Of a DNA stretch of 64,000 nt, positions 44,301 through 59,300 are shown in pieces. Numbering within the stretch: position 1 is the stretch's first letter; the number at the start of each line of letters is the position of its first letter. Source of the stretch: Amphiura filiformis (lineage: Eukaryota; Echinodermata; Ophiuroidea; Amphilepidida; Amphiuridae). Under the pieces are notes generated by a model. The model saw only the letters and a list, made by a program, of their open reading frames with translations, was not told the origin of the DNA and did no database searches. Where the stretch lies: positions 74,526,713-74,590,712 of the forward strand of contig NC_092628.1 of NCBI RefSeq assembly GCF_039555335.1. The letters are read 5' to 3'. Both the position numbers and the translations under genes were made by a program.

Positions 44301-47300
44301 ATATTTATAATATAAAAAGACATATTATATATAGAATACTGAATCCAGGTTTTGTCACCAATGACACCAAGACACAGGGCAAAAACACATTATATTTATA
44401 ATATAAAAAGACATATTATATATAGAATACTTGAATCCAGGTTTTGTCACCAATGACACCAAGACACAGGGCAAAAACACATTATATTTATAATATAAAA
44501 AGACATATTATATATAGAATACTTGAAGCCAGGTTGTGTCACCAATGACACCAAGACACAGAGCAAAAACACATTATATATTTATAATATAAAAAGACAT
44601 ATTATATATAGAATACTTGAATCCAGGTTGTGTCACCAATGACACCAAGACACAGAGCAAAAACCACATTATATTTATAATATAAAAAGACATAATATAT
44701 ATAGACTACTTGAATCCAGGTTTTGTCACCAATGACACCCAGACACAGAGCAAAAGTACAATATATTTATAATATAAAAAGACATGATATATATAGAATA
44801 CTTGAATCCAGGTTTTGTCACCAATGACACCAAGACACAGGGCAAAAACACATTATATTTATAATATAAAAAGACATAATATATAAAGAATACTTGAATC
44901 CAGGTTTTGTCACCAATGACACCAAGACACAGAGCAAAAACACATTATATTTATAATATAAAAAGACATTTTATATATAGGATGATTGAATCCAGGTTTT
45001 GTCACCAATGACACCAAGACACAGAGCAAAAACACATTATATTTATAATATAAAAAGACATAATATATATAGAATGCTTGAATCCAGGTTTTGTCACCAA
45101 TGACACCAAGACACAGAGCAAAAGCACATTATATTTATAATATAAAAAGACATATTATATAAAGGATGATTGAATCCAGGTTTTGTCACCAATGACACCA
45201 AGACACAGAGCAAAAACACATTATATTTATAATATAAAAAGACATAATATATATAGAATGCTTGAATCCAGGTTCTGTCACCAATGACACCAAGACACAG
45301 AGCAAAAGCACATTATATTTATAATATAAAAAGACATATTATATATAAGATGATTGAATCCAGGTTTTGTCACCAATGACACCAAGACACAGAGCAAAAA
45401 CACATTATATTTATAATATAAAAAGACATATTATATAAAGGATGATTGAATCCAGGTTTTGTCACCAATGACACCAAGACACAGAGCAAAAACACATTAT
45501 ATTTATAATATAAAAAGACATATTATATGTAGGATGATTGAATCCAGGTTTTGTCACCAATGACACCAAGACACAGAGCAAAAAGCACATTATATTTATA
45601 ATATAAAAGACATATTATGTATAGGATGATTGAATCCAGGTTTTGTCACCAATGACACCAAGACACAGAGCAAAAACACATTATATTTATAATATAAAAA
45701 GACATAATATATATAGAATGCTTGAATCCAGGTTTTGTCACCAATGACACCAAGACACAGAGCAAAAGCACATTATATTTATAATATAAAAAGACATATT
45801 ATATATAAGATGATTGAATCCAGGTTTTGTCACCAATGACACCAAGACACAGAGCAAAAGCACATTATATTTATAATATAAAAAGACATATTATATATAG
45901 GATGATTGAATCCAGGTTTTGTCACCAATGACACCAAGACACAGAGCAAAAGCACATTATATTTATAATATAAAAAGACATATTATACACAAGATGATTG
46001 AATCCAGGTTTTGTCACCAATGACACCAAGACACAGAGCAAAAGCACATTATATTTATAATATAAAAAGACATATTATATATAGGATGATTGAATCCAGG
46101 TTTTGTCACCAATGACACCAAGACACAGAGCAAAAGCACATTATATTTATAATATAAAAAGACATATTATATATAAGATGATTGAATCCAGGTTTTGTCA
46201 CCAATGACACCAAGACACAGAGCAAAAGCACATTATATTTATAATATAAAAAGACATATTATATATAAGATGATTGAATCCAGGTTTTGTCACCAATGAC
46301 ACCAAGACACAGAGCAAAAACACATTATATTTATAATATAAAAAGACATATTATATATAGAATACTTGAATCCAGGTTTTGTCACCAATGACACCAAGAC
46401 ACAGGGCAAAAACACATTATATTTATAATATAAAAAGACATATTATATATAGAATACTTGAATCCAGGTTTTGTCACCAATGACACCAAGACACAGAGCA
46501 AAAACACATTATATTTATAATATAAAAAGACATATTATATATAGAATACTTGAATCCAGGTTTTGTCACCAATGACACCAAGACACAGGGCAAAAACACA
46601 TTATATTTATAATATAAAAAGACATATTATATATAGAATACTTGAATCCAGCTTTTGTCACCAATGACACCAAGACACAGGGCAAAAAACACATTATATT
46701 TATAATATAAAAAGACATATTATATATAGAATACTTGAATCCAGGTTTTGTCACCAATGACACCAAGACACAGGGCAAAAACACATTATATTTATAATAT
46801 AAAAAGACATATTATATATAGAATACTTGAATCCAGGTTGTGTCACCAATGACACCAAGACACAGAGCAAAAGCACATTATAATTATAATATAAAAGACA
46901 TATTTTGTATAGGATGATTGAATCCAGGTTTTGTCACCAATGACACCAAGACACAGGGCAAAAACACATTATATTTATAATATAAAAAGACATAATATAT
47001 ATAGAATACTTGAATCCAGGTTTTGTCACCAATGACACCAAGACACAGAGCAAAAACACATTATATTTATAATAAAAAGACATATTATATATAGAATACT
47101 TGAATCCAGGTTGTGTCACCAATGACACCAAGACACAGAGCAAAACCACATTATATTTATAATATAAAAAGACATATTATATATAGAATACTTGAATCCA
47201 GGTTGTGTCACCAATGACACCAAGACACAGAGCAAAAGCACATTATATTTATAATATAAAAAGACATATTATATATAGAATACTTGAATCCAGGTTTTGT

Positions 47301-50300
47301 CACCAATGACACCAAGACACAGGGCAAAAACACATTATATTTATAATATAAAAAGACATATTATATATAGAATACTTGAATCCAGGTTTTGTCACCAATG
47401 ACACCAAGACACAGGGCAAAAACACATTATATTTATAATATAAAAAGACATATTATATATAGAATACTTGAATCCAGGTTTTGTCACCAATGACACCAAG
47501 ACACAGGTCAAAAAACACATTATATTTATAATATAAAAAGACATATTATATATAGAATACTTGAATCCAGGTTGTGTCACCAATGACACCAAGACACAGA
47601 GCAAAAACACATTATATTTATAATATAAAAAGACATAATATTATAAAGGCTCCTTGAATCCAGGTTGTGTCACCAATGACACCAAGACACAGAGCAAAAA
47701 GCACATTATATTTATAATATAAAAAGACATAATATATATAGACTACTTGAATCCAGGTTTTGTCACCAATGACACCCAGACACAGAGCAAAAGTACAATA
47801 TATTTATAATATAAAAAGACATAATATATATAGAATACTTGAATCCAGGTTGTGTCACCAATGACACCAAGACACAGAGCAAAAACACATTATATTTATA
47901 ATATAAAAAGACATATTATGTAAAGGATGTTTGAATCCAGGTTTTGTCACCAATGACACCAAGACACAGAGCAAAAGCACATTATATTTATAATATAAAA
48001 AGACATATTATATATAGAATACTTGAATCCAGGTTTTGTCACCAATGACACCAAGACACAGGGCAAAAACACATTATATTTATAATATAAAAAGACATAT
48101 TATATATAGAATACTTGAATCCAGGTTTTGTCACCAATGACACCAAGACACAGGGCAAAAACACATTATATTTATAATATAAAAAGACATATTATATAAA
48201 GAATACTTGAATCCAGGTTTTGTCACCAATGACACCAAGACACAGATCAAAAACACATTATATTTATAATATAAAAAGACATATTATATATAGAATACTT
48301 GAATCCAGGTTTTGTCACCAATGACACCAAGACACAGGGCAAAAACACATTATATTTATAATATAAAAAGACATATTATATATAGAATACTTGAATCCAG
48401 CTTTTGTCACCAATGACACCAAGACACAGGGCAAAAACACATTATATTTATAATATAAAAAGACATATTATATATAGAATACTTGAATCCAGGTTTTGTC
48501 ACCAATGACACCAAGACACAGGGCAAAAGAAGATGATATTTAGAATATAAAAAGACATATTATATATAGAATACTTGAATCCAGGTTGTGTCACCAATGA
48601 CACCAAGACACAGAGCAAAAGCACATTATAATTATAATATAAAAAGACATATTTTGTATAGGATGATTGAATCCAGGTTTTGTCACCAATGACACCAAGA
48701 CACAGGGCAAAAACACATTATATTTATAATATAAAAAGACATAATATATATAGAATACTTGAATCCAGGTTTTGTCACCAATGACACCAAGACACAGAGC
48801 AAAAACACATTATATTTATAATATAAAAAGACATATTATATATAGAATACTTGAATCCAGGTTGTGTCACCAATGACACCAAGACACAGAGCAAAACCAC
48901 ATTATATTTATAATATAAAAAGACATATTATATATAGAATACTTGAATCCAGGTTGTGTCACCAATGACACCAAGACACAGAGCAAAAGCACATTATATT
49001 TATAATATAAAAAGACATATTATATATAGAATACTTGAATCCAGGTTTTGTCACCAATGACACCAAGACACAGGGCAAAAACACATTATATTTATAATAT
49101 AAAAAGACATATTATATATAGAATACTGAATCCAGGTTTTGTCACCAATGACACCAAGACACAGGGCAAAAACACATTATATTTATAATATAAAAAGACA
49201 TATTATATATAGAATACTTGAATCCAGGTTTTGTCACCAATGACACCAAGACACAGGTCAAAAAACACATTATATTTATAATATAAAAAGACATATTATA
49301 TATAGAATACTTGAATCCAGGTTGTGTCACCAATGACACCAAGACACAGAGCAAAAACACATTATATTTATAATATAAAAAGACATAATATTATATATAG
49401 AATACTTGAATCCAGGTTGTGTCACCAATGACACCAAGACACAGAGCAAAAGCACATTATATTTATAATATAAAAAGACATAATATATATAGACTACTTG
49501 AATCCAGGTTTTGTCACCAATGACACCCAGACACAGAGCAAAAGTACAATATATTTATAATATAAAAAGACATAATATATATAGAATACTTGAATCCAGG
49601 TTGTGTCACCAATGACACCAAGACACAGAGCAAAAAACACATTATATTTATAATATAAAAAGACATATTATGTAAAGGATGTTTGAATCCAGGTTTTGTC
49701 ACCAATGACACCAAGACACAGAGCAAAAAGACATTATATTTATAATATAAAAAGACATATTATATATAGAATACTTGAATCCAGGTTTTGTCACCAATGA
49801 CACCAAGACACAGGGCAAAAACACATTATATTTATAATATAAAAGACATATTATATATAGAATACTGGAATCCAGGTTTTGTCACCAATGACACCAAGAC
49901 ACAGGGCAAAAACACATTATATTTATAATATAAAAAGACATATTATATATAGAATACTTGAATCCAGGTTTTGTCACCAATGACACCAAGACACAGGGCA
50001 AAATCACATTATATTTATAATATAAAAAGACATATTATATATAGAATACTTGAAGCCAGGTTGTGTCACCAATGACACCAAGACACAGAGCAAAAACACA
50101 TTATATTTATAATATAAAAAGACATATTATATATAGAATACTTGAATCCAGGTTGTGTCACCAATGACACCAAGACACAGAGCAAAAAAACATAATATTT
50201 ATAATATAAAAAGACATAATATATATAGACTACTTGAATCCAGGTTTTGTCACCAATGACACCCAGACACAGAGCAAAAGTACAATATATTTATAATATA

Positions 50301-53300
50301 AAAAGACATGATATATATAGAATACTTGAATCCAGGTTTTGTCACCAATGACACCAAGACACAGGGCAAAAACACATTATATTTATAATATAAAAAGACA
50401 TAATATATAAAGAATACTTGAATCCAGGTTTTGTCACCAATGACACCAAGACACAGAGCAAAAAACACATTATATTTATAATATAAAAAGACATATTATA
50501 TATAGAATACTTGAATCCAGGTTGTGTCACCAATGACACCAAGACACAGAGCAAAAAACACATTATATTTATAATATAAAAAGACATATTATGTAAAGGA
50601 TGTTTGAATCCAGGTTTTGTCACCAATGACACCAAGACACAGAGCAAAAGCACATTATATTTATAATATAAAAAGACATATTATATATAGGATGATTGAA
50701 TCCAGGTTTTGTCACCAATGACACCAAGACACAGAGCAAAAAACACTTATATTTATAATATAAAAAGACATAATATATATAGAATGCTTGAATCCAGGTT
50801 TTGTCACCAATGACACCAAGACACAGAGCAAAAGCACATTATATTTATAATATAAAAAGACATATTATATAAAGGATGATTGAATCCAGGTTTTGTCACC
50901 AATGACACCAAGACACAGAGCAAAAACACATTATATTTATAATATAAAAAGACATAATATATATAGAATGCTTGAATCCAGGTTCTGTCACCAATGACAC
51001 CAAGACACAGAGCAAAAGCACATTATATTTATAATATAAAAAGACATATTATATATAAGATGATTGAATCCAGGTTTTGTCACTAATGACACCAAGACAC
51101 AGAGCAAAAAACACATTATATTTATAATATAAAAAGACATATTATATAAAGGATGATTGAATCCAGGTTTTGTCACCAATGACACCAAGACACAGAGCAA
51201 AAGCACATTATATTTATAATATAAAAAGACATATTATATGTAGGATGATTGAATCCAGGTTTTGTCACCAATGACACCAAGACACAGAGCAAAAGCACAT
51301 TATATTTATAATATAAAAAGACATATTATGTATAGGATGATTGAATCCAGGTTTTGTCACCAATGACACCAAGACACAGAGCAAAAAACACATTATATTT
51401 ATAATATAAAAAGACATAATATATATAGAATGCTTGAATCCAGGTTTTGTCACCAATGACACCAAGACACAGAGCAAAAAGCACATTATATTTATAATAT
51501 AAAAAGACATATTATATATAAGATGATTGAATCCAGGTTTTGTCACCAATGACACCAAGACACAGAGCAAAAGCACATTATATTTATAATATAAAAAGAC
51601 ATATTATATATAGGATGATTGAATCCAGGTTTTGTCACCAATGACACCAAGACACAGAGCAAAAAGCACATTATATTTATAATATAAAAAGACATATTAT
51701 ACACAAGATGATTGAATCCAGGTTTTGTCACCAATGACACCAAGACACAGAGCAAAAGCACATTATATTTATAATATAAAAAGACATATTATATATAGGA
51801 TGATTGAATCCAGGTTTTGTCACCAATGACACCAAGACACAGAGCAAAAGCACATTATATTTATAATATAAAAAGACATATTATATATAAGATGATTGAA
51901 TCCAGGTTTTGTCACCAATGACACCAAGACACAGAGCAAAAGCACATTATATTTATAATATAAAAAGACATATTATATATAAGATGATTGAATCCAGGTT
52001 TTGTCACCAATGACACCAAGACACAGAGCAAAAGCACATTATATTTATAATATAAAAAGACATATTATATATAGAATACTTGAATCCAGGTTTTGTCACC
52101 AATGACACCAAGACACAGGGCAAAAACACATTATATTTATAATATAAAAAGACATATTATATATAGAATACTTGAATCCAGGTTTTGTCACCAATGACAC
52201 CAAGACACAGAGCAAAAACACATTATATTTATAATATAAAAAGACATATTATATATAGAATACTTGAATCCAGGTTTTGTCACCAATGACACCAAGACAC
52301 AGGGCAAAAACACATTATATTTATAATATAAAAAGACATATTATATATAGAATACTTGAATCCAGCTTTTGTCACCAATGACACCAAGACACAGGGCAAA
52401 AACACATTATATTTATAATATAAAAAGACATATTATATATAGAATACTTGAATCCAGGTTTTGTCACCAATGACACCAAGACACAGGGCAAAAACACATT
52501 ATATTTATAATATAAAAAGACATATTATATATAGAATACTTGAATCCAGGTTGTGTCACCAATGACACCAAGACACAGAGCAAAAGCACATTATAATTAT
52601 AATATAAAAAGACATATTTTGTATAGGATGATTGAATCCAGGTTTTGTCACCAATGACACCAAGACACAGGGCAAAAAAACACATTATATTTATAATATA
52701 AAAAGACATAATATATATAGAATACTTGAATCCAGGTTTTGTCACCAATGACACCAAGACACAGAGCAAAAACACATTATATTTATAATATAAAAAGACA
52801 TATTATATATAGAATACTTGAATCCAGGTTGTGTCACCAATGACACCAAGACACAGAGCAAAACCACATTATATTTATAATATAAAAAGACATATTATAT
52901 ATAGAATACTTGAATCCAGGTTGTGTCACCAATGACACCAAGACACAGAGCAAAAGCACATTATATTTATAATATAAAAAGACATATTATATATAGAATA
53001 CTTGAATCCAGGTTTTGTCACCAATGACACCAAGACACAGGGCAAAAACACATTATATTTATAATATAAAAAGACATATTATATATAGAATACTTGAATC
53101 CAGGTTTTGTCACCAATGACACCAAGACACAGGGCAAAAAACACATTATATTTATAATATAAAAAGACATATTATATATAGAATACTTGAATCCAGGTTT
53201 TGTCACCAATGACACCAAGACACAGGGCAAAAACACATTATATTTATAATATAAAAAGACATATTATATATAGAATACTTGAATCCAGGTTGTGTCACCA

Positions 53301-56122
53301 ATGACACCAAGACACAGAGCAAAAACACATTATATTTATAATATAAAAAGACATATATATATATAGAATACTTGAATCCAGGTTGTGTCACCAATGACAC
53401 CAAGACACAGAGCAAAAGCACATTATATTTATAATATAAAAAGACATAATATATATAGACTACTTGAATCCAGGTTTTGTCACCAATGACACCCAGACAC
53501 AGAGCAAAAGTACAATATATTTATAATATAAAAAGACATAATATATATAGAATACTTGAATCCAGGTTTTGTCACCAATGACACCAAGACACAGGGCAAA
53601 AACACATTATATTTATAATATAAAAAGACATAATGTATATAGAATACTTGAATCCAGGTTTTGTCACCAATGACACCAAGACACAGAGCAAAAAACACAT
53701 TATATTTATAATATAAAAAGACATAATATATATAGAATACTTGAATCCAGGTTTTGTCACCAATGACACCAAGACACAGAGCAAAAACACATTATATTTA
53801 TAATATAAAAAGACATATTATATATAGAATACTTGAATCCAGGTTGTGTCACCAATGACACCAAGACACAGAGCAAAACCACATTATATTTATAATATAA
53901 AAAGACATATTATATCTAGAATACTTGAATCCAGGTTTTGTCACCAATGACACCAAGACACAGGGCAAAAAACACATTATATTTATAATATAAAAAGACA
54001 TATTATATATAGAATACTTGAATCCAGGTTTTGTCACCAATGACACCAAGACACAGGGCAAAAAACACATTATATTTATAATATAAAATGACATATTATA
54101 TATAGAATACTTGAATCCAGGTTTTGTCACCAATGACACCAAGACACAGGGCAAAAACACATTATATTTATAATATAAAAAGACATATTATATATAGAAT
54201 ACTTGAATCCAGGTTGTGTCACCAATGACACCAAGACACAGAGCAAAAACACATTATATTTATAATATAAAAAGACATATTATATATAGAATACTTGAAT
54301 CCAGGTTGTGTCACCAATGACTCCAAGACACAGAGCAAAAGCACATTATATTTATAATATAAAAAGACATAATATATATAGACTACTTGAATCCAGGTTT
54401 TGTCACCAATGACACCCAGACACAGAGCAAAAGTACAATATATTTATAATATAAAAAGACATAATATATATAGAATACTTGAATCCAGGTTTTGTCACCA
54501 ATGACACCAAGACACAGGGCAAAAACACATTATATTTATAATATAAAAAGACATAATATATATAGAATACTTGAATCCAGGTTTTGTCACCAATGACACC
54601 AAGACACAGAGCAAAAGCACATTATATTTATAATATAAAAAGACATATTATGTATAGGATGATTGAATCCAGGTTTTGTCACCAATGACACCAAGACACA
54701 GAGCAAAAACACATTATATTTATAATATAAAAAGACATAATATATATAGAATGCTTGAATCCAGGTTTTGTCACCAATGACACCAAGACACAGAGCAAAA
54801 GCACATTATATTTATAATATAAAAAGACATATTATATATAAGATGATTGAATCCAGGTTTTGTCACCAATGACACCAAGACACAGAGCAAAAGCACATTA
54901 TATTTATAATATAAAAAGACATATTATATATAGGATGATTGAATCCAGGTTTTGTCACCAATGACACCAAGACACAGAGCAAAAGCACATTATATTTATA
55001 ATATAAAAAGACATATTATACACAAGATGATTGAATCCAGGTTTTGTCACCAATGACACCAAGACACAGAGCAAAAGCACATTATATTTATAATATAAAA
55101 AGACATATTATATATAGGATGATTGAATCCAGGTTTTGTCACCAATGACACCAAGACACAGAGCAAAAACACATTATATTTATAATATAAAAAGACATAT
55201 TATATATAAGATGATTGAATCCAGGTTTTGTCACCAATGACACCAAGACACAGAGCAAAAAGCACATTATATTTATAATATAAAAAGACATATTATATAT
55301 AAGATGATTGAATCCAGGTTTTGTCACCAATGACACCAAGACACAGAGCAAAAGCACATTATATTTATAATATAAAAAGACATATTATATATAGAATACT
55401 TGAATCCAGGTTTTGTCACCAATGACACCAAGACACAGGGCAAAAACACATTATATTTATAATATAAAAAGACATATTATATATAGAATACTTGAATCCA
55501 GGTTTTGTCACCAATGACACCAAGACACAGAGCAAAAACACATTATATTTATAATATAAAAAGACATATTATATATAGAATACTTGAATCCAGGTTTTGT
55601 CACCAATGACACCAAGACACAGGGCAAAAACACCTCATATTTATAATATAAAAAGACATATTATATATAGAATACTTGAATCCAGCTTTTGTCACCAATG
55701 ACACCAAGACACAGGGCAAAAAACACATTATATTTATAATATAAAAAGACATATTATATATAGAATACTTGAATCCAGGTTTTGTCACCAATGACACCAA
55801 GACACAGGGCAAAAACACATTATATTTATAATATAAAAAGACATATTATATATAGAATACTTGAATCCAGGTTGTGTCACCAATGACACCAAGACACAGA
55901 GCAAAAGCACATTATAATTATAATATAAAAAGACATATTTTGTATAGGATGATTGAATCCAGGTTTTGTCACCAATGACACCAAGACACAGGGCAAAAAC
56001 ACATTATATTTATAATATAAAAAGACATAATATATATAGAATACTTGAATTCAGGTTTTGTCACCAATGACACCAAGACACAGAGCAAAAGCACACTATA
56101 TTTATAATATAAAAAAAGACAT
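41331..56122 (-). repeat. 92 bp satellite array, - orientation, part 1
   Basis: About 160 units of the same 92 bp satellite, complementary to the left arm ('ccaggttttgtcaccaatga', 'caccaagacacag', 'tataatataaaaagacat'). Recurrent variant units mark higher-order structure: 'ggttctgtcacc' at 45271 and 50981, 'tattatacacaagatgattg' at 45981, 51695 and 55014, and 'gtacaatatatttataa' with 'cacccagacacag' at many places. One junction at about 44010 has a partial unit duplicated. Confidence 0.97.
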
Positions 56123-56354
56123 ACACCACGAATGAAGCCGTAAATGTCCTCAATTGTATTCTGAGTTACAGTGTAAAATGGGCATGAAGGTCATATTCAT
56201 AGGTATTTCAATTTGGTGCTACGTGTATCTCATTAAATGAGGTACACGTAGCACCAAATTGAGGTACCTATGAATACGACCTTCATGCCCATTTTACACT
56301 GTAACTCAGAATACAATTGAGGACATTTACGGCTCATTCGTGGTGTACGGTCAC
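56123..56354. mobile_element. ~230 bp hairpin MITE inserted in the satellite
   Basis: A near-perfect palindrome centred at about 56236. Landmarks 'acaccacgaatga', 'ctgagttacagtgtaaaatg' and 'caccaaattga' occur in both arms. It breaks one satellite unit. ACAT occurs on both sides (56119-56122 and 56352-56355) and may be the target duplication. The arm sequence matches the element ends at 12090-12672. Confidence 0.8.
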
Positions 56355-59300
56355 ATATTATATATAGAATACTTGAATCCAGGTTGTGTCACCAATGACA
56401 CCAAGACACAGAGCAAAACCACATTATATTTATAATATAAAAAGACATATTATATATAGAATACTTGAATCCAGGTTGTGTCACCAATGACACCAAGACA
56501 CAGAGCAAAAAGCATATTATATTTATATATAAAAAGACATATTATATATAGAATACTTGAATCCAGGTTTTGTCACCAATGACACCAAGACACAGGGCAA
56601 AAAACACATTATATTTATAATATAAAAAGACATATTATATATAGAATACTGAATCCAGGTTTTGTCACCAATGACACCAAGACACAGGGCAAAAACACAT
56701 TATATTTATAATATAAAAAGACATATTATATATAGAATACTTGAATCCAGGTTTTGTCACCAATGACACCAAGACACAGGGCAAAAACACATTATATTTA
56801 TAATATAAAAAGACATATTATATATAGAATACTTGAATCCAGGTTGTGTCACCAATGACACCAAGACACAGAGCAAAAACACATTATATTTATAATATAA
56901 AAAGACATAATATATATATAGAATACTTGAATCCAGGTTGTGTCACCAATGACACCAAGACACAGAGCAAAAGCACATTATATTTATAATATAAAAAGAC
57001 ATAATATATATAGACTACTTGAATCCAGGTTTTGTCACCAATGACACCCAGACACAGAGCAAAAGTACAATATATTTATAATATAAAAAGACATAATATA
57101 TATAGAATACTTGAATCCAGGTTTTGTCACCAATGACACCAAGACACAGGGCAAAAACACATTATATTTATAATATAAAAAGACATAATGTATATAGAAT
57201 ACTTGAATCCAGGTTTTGTCACCAATGACACCAAGACACAGAGCAAAAACACATTATATTTATAATATAAAAAGACATAATATATATAGAATACTTGAAT
57301 CCAGGTTTTGTCACCAATGACACCAAGACACAGAGCAAAAACACATTATATTTATAATATAAAAAGACATATTATATATAGAATACTTGAATCCAGGTTG
57401 TGTCACCAATGACACCAAGACACAGAGCAAAACCACATTATATTTATAATATAAAAAGACATATTATATCTAGAATACTTGAATCCAGGTTTTGTCACCA
57501 ATGACACCAAGACACAGGGCAAAAACACATTATATTTATAATATAAAAAGACATATTATATATAGAATACTTGAATCCAGGTTTTGTCACCAATGACACC
57601 AAGACACAGAGCAAAAGCACATTATATTTATAATATAAAAAGACATATTATATATAGGATGATTGAATCCAGGTTTTGTCACCAATGACACCAAGACACA
57701 GGGCAAAAACACATTATATTTATAATATAAAAAGACATATTATATATAGAATACTTGAATCCAGGTTGTGTCACCAATGACACCAAGACACAGAGCAAAA
57801 ACACATTATATTTATAATATAAAAAGACATATTATATATAGAATACTTGAATCCAGGTTGTGTCACCAATGACTCCAAGACACAGAGCAAAAGCACATTA
57901 TATTTATAATATAAAAAGACATAATATATATAGACTACTTGAATCCAGGTTTTGTCACCAATGACACCCAGACACAGAGCAAAAGTACAATATATTTATA
58001 ATATAAAAAGACATAATATATATAGAATACTTGAATCCAGGTTTTGTCACCAATGACACCAAGACACAGGGCAAAAACACATTATATTTATAATATAAAA
58101 AGACATAATATATATAGAATACTTGAATCCAGGTTTTGTCACCAATGACACCAAGACACAGAGCAAAAGCACATTATATTTATAATATAAAAAGACATAA
58201 TATATAAAGAATACTTGAATCCAGGTTTTGTCACCAATGACACCAAGACACAGAGCAAAAACACATTATATTTATAATATAAAAAGACATATTATATATA
58301 GAATACTTGAATCCAGGTTGTGTCACCAATGACACCAAGACACAGAGCAAAAACACATTATATTTATAATATAAAAAGACATATTATGTAAAGGATGTTT
58401 GAATCCAGGTTTTGTCACCAATGACACCAAGACACAGAGCAAAAGCACATTATATTTATAATATAAAAAGACATGATATATATAGAATACTTGAATCCAG
58501 GTTTTGTCACCAATGACACCAAGACACAGGGCAAAAACACATTATATTTATAATATAAAAAGACATATTATATATAGAATACTTGAATCCAGGTTGTGTC
58601 ACCAATGACACCAAGACACAGAGCAAAAACACATTATATTTATAATATAAAAAGACATATTATACATAGAATACTTGAATCCAGGTTGTGTCACCAATGA
58701 CACCAAGACACAGAGCAAAAGCACATTATATTTATAATATAAAAAGACATAATATATATAGACTACTTGAATCCAGGTTTTGTCACCAATGACACCCAGA
58801 CACAGAGCAAAAAGTACAATATATTTATAATATAAAAGACATAATATATATAGAATACTTGAATCCAGGTTTTGACACCAATGACACAAAGACACAGGGG
58901 AAAAATACATTATATATATAATATAAAAAGACATAATATATATAGAATACTTGAATCCAGGTTTTGTCACCAATGACACCAAGACACAGAGCAAAAACAC
59001 ATTATATTTATAATATAAAAAGACATATTATATATAGAATACTTGAATCCAGGTTTTGTCACCAATGACACCAAGACACAGGGCAAAAAACACATTATAT
59101 TTATAATATAAAAAGACATAATATATATAGACTACTTGAATCCAGGTTTTGTCACCAATGACACCCAGACACAGAGCAAAAAAGTACAATATATTTATAA
59201 TATAAAAAGACATAATATATATAGAATACTTGAATCCAGGTTTTGTCACCAATGACACCAAGACACAGGGCAAAAAACACATTATACTTATAATATAAAA

